Part shown: positions 1 through 5,367 of the stretch, one piece after another
Layout of the letters: every line of letters begins with the position of its first letter
Numbering within the stretch: position 1 is the first letter of the stretch
DNA from: Cytophagales bacterium
Lineage (GTDB): Bacteria; Bacteroidota; Bacteroidia; Cytophagales; Cytophagaceae
Reading direction: 5' to 3'
Assembly: GCA_025360235.1 (NCBI GenBank)
Contig: JANYCO010000189.1
Span: forward strand, 1 to 5,367
DNA length: 5,367 bases
Notes under the pieces: model-generated
Seen by the model: only the letters and a program-made list of their open reading frames with translations
Databases searched by the model: none
Told to the model about the DNA's origin: nothing
Program-made: the position numbers and the translations under genes

Positions 1-2
1 AA

Positions 3-59
3 CCTTTAACCGGTATGGCTTATAGAACTTTTATGCGTAATTTAGTCGGACAACAATGA
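3..59 (+). CDS. Possible C-terminal tail of an upstream gene, cut by the window edge
   Basis: One frame stays open from the left edge and ends at the TGA at 57-59. The readable tail is PLTGMAYRTFMRNLVGQQ, with no recognisable family. Its stop overlaps the ATG of the next gene as ATGA (56-59), the usual layout of translationally coupled genes in an operon, and this is the main reason to list it. Eighteen codons are too few to prove coding. The alternative is that this stretch is non-coding sequence before the SH3 gene, for example a cassette boundary, because TTATGC at 32-37 resembles the GTTATGC boxes seen again after that gene. Low confidence. Confidence 0.25.
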   Translation, partial: PLTGMAYRTFMRNLVGQQ

Positions 60-358
60 AATTATATCTTAAAAACACAGAATTTACAGACCTTTCTTTT
101 AAGCTTAGTTTCAAATATGTCAAAAGTGAAAATCCGATTCAAGTTTATTATTCTCCGTCAATTTGCAGTAGTGACGCAATTGGAAAATTATATCCAAATA
201 ACAAAGTAGAGATTTTGGAAACATCTGAAATTATAAATAAAATTGACAATGCTAACGGAGAGAAAATTAGTGGGAAATGGGTGAAAATTTATTTCACCCA
301 TGAATATGGAAATACTGGTTTCATTCTTGACACTTATCTAAGGAAAACAAAAGAGTAG
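56..358 (+). CDS. Small bacterial SH3-like domain protein
   Basis: This is a 100-residue protein consisting almost entirely of one putative bacterial SH3 (SH3b) fold. Residues 29-54 (QVYYSPSICSSD, then GKLYPNNKVEIL) match the usual opening strands, in which a variable RT-like loop leads to a turn and a V-x-I/V-L strand. Residues 73-95 (GKWVKIYF, then GNTGFILDTYL) match the closing W-x-K-V and G-(W/F)-I/V pattern. There is no signal peptide, lipobox or membrane segment, so as written it is cytoplasmic. SH3b domains usually bind peptides or cell-wall peptides, but no ligand can be inferred here. The start at 56 is the first ATG after an in-frame stop at 38-40. It overlaps a possible upstream stop (ATGA). 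No Shine-Dalgarno is visible, which is normal in Bacteroidota. The gene is strongly AT-rich and convergent to the phosphotransferase gene. It shows no functional link to the - strand genes. The fold call is from pattern recognition only. Confidence 0.6.
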   Translation: MKLYLKNTEFTDLSFKLSFKYVKSENPIQVYYSPSICSSDAIGKLYPNNKVEILETSEIINKIDNANGEKISGKWVKIYFTHEYGNTGFILDTYLRKTKE

Positions 359-441
359 AAAAAATAAAATTTGACAACTATGCAAATATCCAAAATTAAA
401 AATCCTTAACTCTTTCAGATTCCGTTATGCTTTTAATTGTT

Positions 442-527
442 CCACATTGTGGCATAACATTCCCATTGTACTTTTGGACTACACCAGAATACCAGCGGCA
501 CAACATAAATGTTATGCCACAATGTGG
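442..527. repeat. Perfect 20-bp inverted repeat in the convergent spacer
   Basis: Bases 442-461 and 508-527 are exact reverse complements over 20 bp, separated by 46 bases. The outer 11 bases of each arm (CCACATTGTGG and CCACAATGTGG) are themselves near-palindromic, so each arm is a nested palindrome. The element begins 13 bases beyond the stop of the - strand phosphotransferase gene and 83 bases beyond the stop of the SH3 gene, so it could fold in transcripts from either side and act as a bidirectional 3' hairpin. No T-tract follows the arm on either strand, so it is not a standard intrinsic terminator. An 86-bp element with 20-bp terminal inverted repeats could also be a miniature mobile element, but I see no flanking target duplication. 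The repeat is certain and its function is open. Confidence 0.75.
497..518. repeat. Nested short palindrome competing with the 20-bp repeat
   Basis: GGCACAACAT (497-506) is the inverted partner of ATGTTATGCC (509-518), with one mismatch in ten and two bases between them. The right arm of the larger repeat can therefore pair either with 442-461 (perfect, long loop) or locally with 497-506 (shorter, tight loop). GTTATGC also occurs at 424-430, inverted to GCATAAC at 453-458 and its preceding G. The same core is thus present about four times within 95 bases. What this does is unknown. Confidence 0.5.
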
Positions 528-540
528 TGACGAAAATTAC

Positions 541-3150
541 TTACTCCTCACACTTCACAATTACCCCAGTCGCTCCATCTATCAAAACCAAATCTCCGGT
601 TTTCAAATTCTGCAATAGCCCTGTAATTCCTACTATACAAGGAATCCCCATCTCTCTCGACACAATGGCCGAATGACTTAGCAAACTTCCTCTCTCTACC
701 AATATCGCGGAGCAAGTCGGAAACAGTGTCACCCAGCCTGGATCTGTGCTAGAGGTGACAAGAATATCTCCATTCAAACTATCCACTTCTGATGGGTGAT
801 TTACTATTCTCACTTTCGCTTTTACTTGTCCGGCACAACATGGAATTCCTTTTAAGTCACCAGTTAATAGAGCGTCCAATTTATTTTTATCCGTAAACTC
901 ATTTCCAACATATACCATTCCCTTTGTGCGAATCCGCTCAGACAAAGATTGTTTATCGAAAATGGTATATTCTGATTTTCTTAGCTGAATTAAATTTTTA
1001 AGATTTCCATTGACAGAAGTGCCCTTAATAAAATCAAAAATTTCTTGTTGCGTTAAATAGAATATATCTTCCGGTTTTTCAATAATTCCTTCGGCACTAA
1101 ATTTATTTCCCATCTCTATAAACATCTTTCGTACCATGCCAAAACCACGGGTGCGTTCGAAACGAAGATTTTCCCTATTGCTCACTAGATAACGAGCTTT
1201 CTTAAGTACAAAATTGAATAATAGTTTTTTGAAAAATTTACCAGATAACGCTTTCTCAACTTTAATTTCTGCATCCAAACGGAAGGTATTTTTCCCTGCA
1301 TTAGATAGAATAGTTTTACTGTCCAGTTTCTGAATGATATATGATTTTAGAATTTTGATATATAATTCTGGTTTGGTGGTATAAGTAACCGTTTCTAATT
1401 TCAATTCACCAACACAGCGGTCTCCCCATTTTTTAATATAAGAATCAATTTGCTGTTTTACTTCAGGAAATTTACCGGCCTTCAGCGATTTCCAAATCTC
1501 TGCTTCATTTTTCTGAAGAAATAGTTCTTTACATGAGTTATCCAGATTAATGGCATCCGCTATAGCAAGACCCAGTGTTATTGGCTCGGTAGAAATAATA
1601 TCGCCAGCACCGGAAACAAGGTCGTTATGAATAGTATCTGTTGTATCGATTTTATATTTGAGAGACAATTTTTGTAAAGTTCCGAAATAGATCATCGCGA
1701 AGAAATCATTTACTAAAGGAGCTTTCCATTTTTTTACCAGAGTCTGTTCAAAATACAAATAGTCTTTCATCAATTTCTCAGGACTACTTTTGCTGAAATC
1801 CATTTTATCATATTCCTCCATCACTTTGTCAAAGTGGTCAAGAAATTCATCTCTCTGCTTTTTAACAGTATTGTGATTTTTAAGAATCGTGCGGAAAGCT
1901 TTTAAAACTCTCCACCAGGCTTTGAAACCATTTTCTTTAATTGGGTTCTCCAGTTCAAACCGTTCTTTCACTCCCATCATCTTTTCCATAAAAGGAGCAT
2001 TGATGGAATAGCCTGGCAATTGAGCTAAGGCTTGGTACCAGCTCAATAAATTATAATACACTCGTCCATTAATCAATCCTAACATATTCGCATATATATG
2101 AGACTCTTCATCGATCATCTTTACCGATACGCCCATAAGTTGCGCAAACTGACGGTATACCGCTTCGTACATTTTTAGAATAAATGAAAACGTGAGAGGA
2201 GAAGTTAATCCGGGATAGGATTCAATAATATTACTATTATCCCACAAGATCAGATTGCCACTCTCATCAGGCACTTTTGAAAGTGTAGTAATAGCACGTG
2301 ATTGGAGGAGATACAGGCGATTATTTTCTACCGCAAATTCAATATCCTGGTATTTGTGGTAATGCTGATACAATTTATCTAAGATCAAAGACAAGTCTAT
2401 GATATGCTCATGACTCAACGCCGCTTTAAGTTGTTTGTCCTGAGTCACAGATTCTTTTTTTAATCCTCCATTTACTGAATCGAAAATAAGCTGTTCCTTC
2501 TTAGTACAAATTTCTGTTTCTATTTTCCCTTCGTTACTTACTTTATAAGTATCCGCATCCAGTTCTCCCGAAACGAGCCCTTCTCCCACACCCCAAACAG
2601 CACTTATCAATTTTTCACTTCGGTTTCCTGAAACAGGATTTATTCCAAACCCGACGCCAGAGGCTTCGCTGTTTACCATTCGCTGAATGATGATAGCTAT
2701 CTCTGCTTTATGTTCGATATTATTTTTTTTGCAATAGTTGCTGATTCGTTCACTGAATGCAGAACTCCAAACTTTCTTAATTGCTTTTTCCAGTCCGTTG
2801 GCGTCAACAAATAATACCGTTTCAAATTGCCCGGCAAAAGAAAAGTCGGCCCCGTCTTCGTTTATTCCGGAAGATCGAACTGAAAAATAATCTTCTTTAT
2901 GAAAGCTGGAAAGGATCTCGTTTTTCATTTCCGGAGGAAAAACAAAACATTCTATTTCATTTCGCAGTTCTGTGAAATTATCTTTTTTTAGTTCAGTAAG
3001 ATGTGAGGATAACCAATTTGCATTTATAACTTTGAACTCCGGAACGTTCATCCCAAGACTAACCAGTTGTATTAAGTGGTAGGCTTTCCCTCCTACATCA
3101 GAAATTGATGCATTGGTGTTTGGTTTAGAACTTTTTAGTATATAATTCAT
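541..3150 (-). CDS. RPH-like ATP-dependent phosphotransferase (PPDK N-terminal + PEP-utiliser His domain)
   Basis: This 869-residue enzyme is of the dikinase superfamily. Residues 1-290 form the ATP-grasp-type PPDK N-terminal domain: GGKAYHL with Lys22, VRSSGINEDG with Arg92, SFAGQFET, the QRMVNSEASGVGF strand, WGVGEGLVSGELDAD, and the ATP-site end EFAVE...LLQSRA (Glu271, Gln283, Arg285). Residues about 300-755 form a helical central domain with the family signatures ESYPGLTSPLT, GRVYYNL and KPEDIFYLT. Residues about 763-869 are the swivelling phospho-histidine domain, with ERGSLLSHSAIVSREMGIP and the likely phosphorylated residue His826. Family chemistry is ATP + acceptor + water giving phospho-acceptor + AMP + phosphate through a phospho-His. 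Length and domain order match rifampicin phosphotransferase (about 865 residues). The C-terminal PEP/pyruvate barrel of PpsA or PPDK is absent, so 'PEP synthase' would be misleading. The acceptor is unknown. The ATG at 3150 is right because the GGKA motif follows at the normal distance. It is the last gene of the - strand trio, and a hairpin lies 8 bases before its start. Confidence 0.85.
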   Translation of the reverse strand: MNYILKSSKPNTNASISDVGGKAYHLIQLVSLGMNVPEFKVINANWLSSHLTELKKDNFTELRNEIECFVFPPEMKNEILSSFHKEDYFSVRSSGINEDGADFSFAGQFETVLFVDANGLEKAIKKVWSSAFSERISNYCKKNNIEHKAEIAIIIQRMVNSEASGVGFGINPVSGNRSEKLISAVWGVGEGLVSGELDADTYKVSNEGKIETEICTKKEQLIFDSVNGGLKKESVTQDKQLKAALSHEHIIDLSLILDKLYQHYHKYQDIEFAVENNRLYLLQSRAITTLSKVPDESGNLILWDNSNIIESYPGLTSPLTFSFILKMYEAVYRQFAQLMGVSVKMIDEESHIYANMLGLINGRVYYNLLSWYQALAQLPGYSINAPFMEKMMGVKERFELENPIKENGFKAWWRVLKAFRTILKNHNTVKKQRDEFLDHFDKVMEEYDKMDFSKSSPEKLMKDYLYFEQTLVKKWKAPLVNDFFAMIYFGTLQKLSLKYKIDTTDTIHNDLVSGAGDIISTEPITLGLAIADAINLDNSCKELFLQKNEAEIWKSLKAGKFPEVKQQIDSYIKKWGDRCVGELKLETVTYTTKPELYIKILKSYIIQKLDSKTILSNAGKNTFRLDAEIKVEKALSGKFFKKLLFNFVLKKARYLVSNRENLRFERTRGFGMVRKMFIEMGNKFSAEGIIEKPEDIFYLTQQEIFDFIKGTSVNGNLKNLIQLRKSEYTIFDKQSLSERIRTKGMVYVGNEFTDKNKLDALLTGDLKGIPCCAGQVKAKVRIVNHPSEVDSLNGDILVTSSTDPGWVTLFPTCSAILVERGSLLSHSAIVSREMGIPCIVGITGLLQNLKTGDLVLIDGATGVIVKCEE

Positions 3151-3158
3151 TTTATATA

Positions 3159-3217
3159 TTTTGGTTTTGATTCGTAGAGACGCATCATAATGTGTCTCTA
3201 CGAATCAAAAACCAAAA
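3159..3217. repeat. Long imperfect palindrome (GTAGAGAC...GTCTCTAC hairpin)
   Basis: The left arm (3159-3184) pairs with the right arm (3191-3217) around the 6-base loop TCATAA. Twenty positions form the inner stem (3165-3184 with 3191-3210) with a single non-Watson-Crick pair (3182/3193). A one-base bulge (3211) follows, and then six more pairs (3159-3164 with 3212-3217). The element fills the gap between the prenyltransferase and phosphotransferase genes. It contains the prenyltransferase stop codon (3205-3207) and its last three codons, and it ends 8 bases before the next ATG (3150). The core GTAGAGACRC resembles palindromes that I recall as dispersed in cyanobacterial and Bacteroidota genomes, so it is probably an inserted repeat. 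No T-tract follows on the - strand, so simple termination is unlikely. In the mRNA it could protect 3' ends or change translation of the downstream gene. Confidence 0.85.
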
Positions 3218-4146
3218 ATTTCTTTTAGCATTGGTATTCCACCTAACATTAAATACATTCCAAAGGTCCATAATGCAGAAGCAATCTCGATCATCTTTCC
3301 TGCTTTTTGTTTTTTTGTAAATAGAAACCATATAGCTGGCAAGGAACATATTACAAAGAGTACAATTAGCGTTGATAATTCAATATACGATTGTCCAGAA
3401 TAGCTGGCTGCAGTAAACGCCAGTACCAGTGTTACTGCTAATAACACAATCCAAAAGATTGCCGCTTTATTTGCACCTAACAAACCACTATAACTCACAA
3501 CTCCCTCTTCTTCTTTTTCTGGTGCTTTTATTTTCCGTCCGATTTCCAAAACGATACCATTCATAAAAGAAACGGCAAAGAAAAATAACAATCCGGTGGA
3601 AGGATTAGCTTTCTCTATTTTCCAATCAAATCCACTGGCAAAAACATCTACAAGAGGAATGATCAGCATATGCGAAACAACGTACCAGAACTGATGCCTT
3701 TTCAGCCATTCTACAACAAAGAATTCTTTTCCCATCAACAACAAATATCCTATCACCATTGCGTATAAGGGAAGGAGTGTTGGTACAAAAAAAGTATTGA
3801 CAAGTATTTGTAACGTAAAAAAAACAAATCCAACTTTCTTTAACTCATTTAAAGAAATCAATCCTCTTGGAACAGGAAGATAGGTTCTAAATTTCGCATC
3901 GTCGTCTTTGTCTTTAAATTCATCAAAAACTCTAAGCAAGAAAAACAATGTGATGGTATTGAAGATACAGAGATAAAATAAATTCCAATCAATAAAAGTA
4001 TGAATACCTCTGCAAATCCTGGAATAGGAAATAGCAGAAAAACTAAATGCTGCAATCAACGCTCCATGGCCCAGAAAAGGGAAACGTTCTTTTTGATACA
4101 GATAAAATCTTCTGTAGAAAGGAAGCTCTTTTTCGTTTTCTAACAT
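3205..4146 (-). CDS. UbiA-superfamily membrane prenyltransferase-like protein
   Basis: This is a 313-residue polytopic membrane protein with about nine hydrophobic helices, roughly at 23-45, 54-73, 102-121, 124-143, 153-172, 184-203, 229-249, 256-278 and 287-311. The acidic loop after helix 2 reads RVFDEFKDKDDD (72-83) followed by LPVPRGLIS (90-98). This corresponds to the first Asp motif and the RPLPxGxIS sequence of UbiA enzymes, which transfer a prenyl group from a prenyl diphosphate held through magnesium. The equivalent of the second motif is EIGRKIKAPEKEEEG (201-215), with Glu and Arg instead of DxxxD. It is a divergent subgroup, so the acceptor (quinone precursor, glycerol ether, sterol-like or other) cannot be read. 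The ATG at 4146 lies 14 bases after the reductase stop, which implies co-transcription. No Shine-Dalgarno is visible. The last codons and the stop lie in a palindromic repeat, which may have replaced a few original C-terminal residues. Confidence 0.75.
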   Translation of the reverse strand: MLENEKELPFYRRFYLYQKERFPFLGHGALIAAFSFSAISYSRICRGIHTFIDWNLFYLCIFNTITLFFLLRVFDEFKDKDDDAKFRTYLPVPRGLISLNELKKVGFVFFTLQILVNTFFVPTLLPLYAMVIGYLLLMGKEFFVVEWLKRHQFWYVVSHMLIIPLVDVFASGFDWKIEKANPSTGLLFFFAVSFMNGIVLEIGRKIKAPEKEEEGVVSYSGLLGANKAAIFWIVLLAVTLVLAFTAASYSGQSYIELSTLIVLFVICSLPAIWFLFTKKQKAGKMIEIASALWTFGMYLMLGGIPMLKEIFGF

Positions 4147-4160
4147 ACTACTATTTTAAA

Positions 4161-5367
4161 CTATGACTTTCTTCCGAATAATTTATGTGCCTTAGAAAAA
4201 TCACCTGAGGCGAGAGCAGAGGCAATGGACAGTTCCCCTGCAAGAACTGTAGCTGCACAAATCTCTGCAAATTTTCTTGCGGTTCCTTCTCCTGTACAGC
4301 CGATCATTTGCAAACATTCGTTTTGAGTTGGTAACCGAGTTCCACCACCAACGGTTCCTACAATCAAACTTGGTAACGTAACTGAAACATAAAGATCTTT
4401 ATTCGGGAGCACTTCCATTCGCGTGATTCCCACATAAGCTTCTGTAACGCATGCTACGTCTTGCCCGCAAGCCAGGAACAATGCCGTAAGTCCATTCGCA
4501 TAATGTCCCTGAATTCCTATGGCTCCGCTTTGTACAGCAGCCACCGAAGAAGTTTGCCAGTATTGCGCAATATCTTCAGGGGTGGAATTTAAAACTTTGG
4601 CAACAACTTCTCTTTTTATAAATGCTTCGGCGGTTACTTTTTTTCCTCTTACAGAAGAGAAAGAAGTAGCCGTTGCTTTTTTATCTCCCGAATAATTACT
4701 TTCGATAAACCACTGCAATGGTTTTATTGGAGAATGTTCGATGATGAATTTACAAACTGCATCGGTGGCGAGTGTCACCATATTTTGTCCGGCAGCATCT
4801 CCAGTACTGTATTCAAAAATAACCAGCACCTGATTGCCTTCCATATTTATTTTTATATCGTTGAGTTTTGCGTAACGACTGTTCTTACTTACAATCTCCT
4901 TGAATGTATCCAGTTGATTCAACAACCAGAAACCAAATATTCCTACTTCGGGTAAATTGTTGAAGCGAAATGCTGGAGCACGTTGTACAGATTCAGTCAA
5001 ACAAACAGAAGTAATTCCTCCGCTAAGTCTGGTAGCACGAGCGCCTCGGTTATACGAAGCTACAAGAGCGCCTTCTGAAGTAGCAAGTGGCACATAAAAA
5101 TCCCCTTCGGCCTGAGATCCATTGATCCATAACGGACCAACCAATCCGGTAGGCACCTGTGTCATGCCAATAAAATTTTCTACATTTCCTTTAAAATCGC
5201 TTGGATCTGGCATTGCTTTCTTACCTGAAAGATTATCCAGTTTTACACCCAATTCACTTTCCAAAAAAGTAATTCTTTTTTGTTGAGCATCTTTTGAAAA
5301 ATGTAATGATCCAGGTATGTCGGTGGGCTTAGGAAAAGACGACGGATCTTTTATACTTACATCTTCC
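4161..5367 (-). CDS. Class I HMG-CoA reductase homologue, 5' end cut by window
   Basis: The expected reaction is the NADPH-dependent reduction of HMG-CoA to mevalonate, which commits carbon to isoprenoids. Numbering here starts from the TTG at 5262-5264. Motifs in order are ENFIGMTQVPTGLVGPL (29-45), PLATSEGALVASYNRG (59-74), the NADPH-loop sequence GDAAGQNMVT (155-164), DKK (194-196), GQD (267-269), GTVGGGT (303-309) and LAGELSIASAL (341-351). The four catalytic residues are present: Glu64 (5073-5075), Lys195 (4680-4682), Asp269 (4458-4460) and His360 (4185-4187). The TTG is not the real start. The frame stays open to the window edge, and the residues before it (SLHFSKDAQQKRITFL) look like the normal N-terminal helix of the family, so the start lies beyond 5367. 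At least 401 residues are visible, with no N-terminal membrane domain in the part seen. The KNLxGSAMAG stretch of typical class I enzymes is not conserved, so substrate or role may differ. It is the first visible gene of the trio. Confidence 0.85.
   Translation of the reverse strand, partial: EDVSIKDPSSFPKPTDIPGSLHFSKDAQQKRITFLESELGVKLDNLSGKKAMPDPSDFKGNVENFIGMTQVPTGLVGPLWINGSQAEGDFYVPLATSEGALVASYNRGARATRLSGGITSVCLTESVQRAPAFRFNNLPEVGIFGFWLLNQLDTFKEIVSKNSRYAKLNDIKINMEGNQVLVIFEYSTGDAAGQNMVTLATDAVCKFIIEHSPIKPLQWFIESNYSGDKKATATSFSSVRGKKVTAEAFIKREVVAKVLNSTPEDIAQYWQTSSVAAVQSGAIGIQGHYANGLTALFLACGQDVACVTEAYVGITRMEVLPNKDLYVSVTLPSLIVGTVGGGTRLPTQNECLQMIGCTGEGTARKFAEICAATVLAGELSIASALASGDFSKAHKLFGRKS

Noticed and set aside
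371..399. Sigma-70-like promoter beginning TTGACA
   Set aside because: There is no good -10 hexamer at the right spacing. Bacteroidota use a different -7 element (TAnnTTTG), and no gene on the + strand lies downstream.
442..527. Rho-independent terminator
   Set aside because: The 46-base loop and the lack of a T-tract on either strand do not fit the standard form, so it is listed only as an inverted repeat.
427..618. 63-codon + strand open frame
   Set aside because: It runs through the inverted repeat and then antisense into the phosphotransferase C terminus. Its product has no recognisable pattern, and the repeat alone creates much of it.
2781..2975. 64-codon + strand open frame
   Set aside because: It lies antisense within the well-supported N-terminal ATP-binding domain of the phosphotransferase, so it is a shadow frame.
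3858..4055. 65-codon - strand open frame
   Set aside because: It is out of frame inside the prenyltransferase, whose own frame has the UbiA motif in this same stretch.
4734..4955. 73-codon + strand open frame
   Set aside because: It is antisense to the reductase across its conserved NADPH-loop motif, with no independent coding signal.
5262..5264. TTG as the start codon of the reductase
   Set aside because: The frame is open to the window edge and the residues before the TTG look like normal family sequence, so the gene begins outside the window.

Overview
The window reads as AT-rich bacterial chromosome, most likely from the phylum Bacteroidota. This rests on the low GC, the absence of recognisable Shine-Dalgarno sequences before any of the starts, and the protein flavour. 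It is an inference, not a proof. Nothing looks like a plasmid, a phage or a transposase.

Left part (1-540, + strand). A small bacterial SH3-like protein of 100 residues (56-358) starts inside an ATGA overlap with what may be the last codons of an upstream reading frame cut by the window edge. After it comes a short AT-rich convergent spacer (359-540). The spacer holds a perfect 20-bp inverted repeat (442-461 with 508-527) and a third, near-identical copy of the arm core (497-506).

Right part (541-5367, - strand). Three co-directional genes are tightly packed and read right to left. First is a class I HMG-CoA reductase homologue, cut at its 5' end by the window. Fourteen bases later comes a polytopic UbiA-superfamily prenyltransferase. 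After a 54-base gap filled by a long hairpin comes an 869-residue ATP-dependent phosphotransferase with the domain order ATP-grasp / central domain / C-terminal phospho-histidine domain. This is the architecture and length of rifampicin phosphotransferase, and it lacks the C-terminal barrel of a true PEP synthase.

How the genes may work together (inference): the reductase and the prenyltransferase both suggest isoprenoid chemistry. The dikinase-like enzyme could phosphorylate an intermediate or product of that pathway. The reductase keeps the four catalytic residues but, by an alignment made from memory, lacks several residues that hold the HMG moiety in the human enzyme. The prenyltransferase has non-standard Asp motifs. 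The trio is therefore the best candidate here for an undescribed pathway rather than ordinary mevalonate housekeeping.
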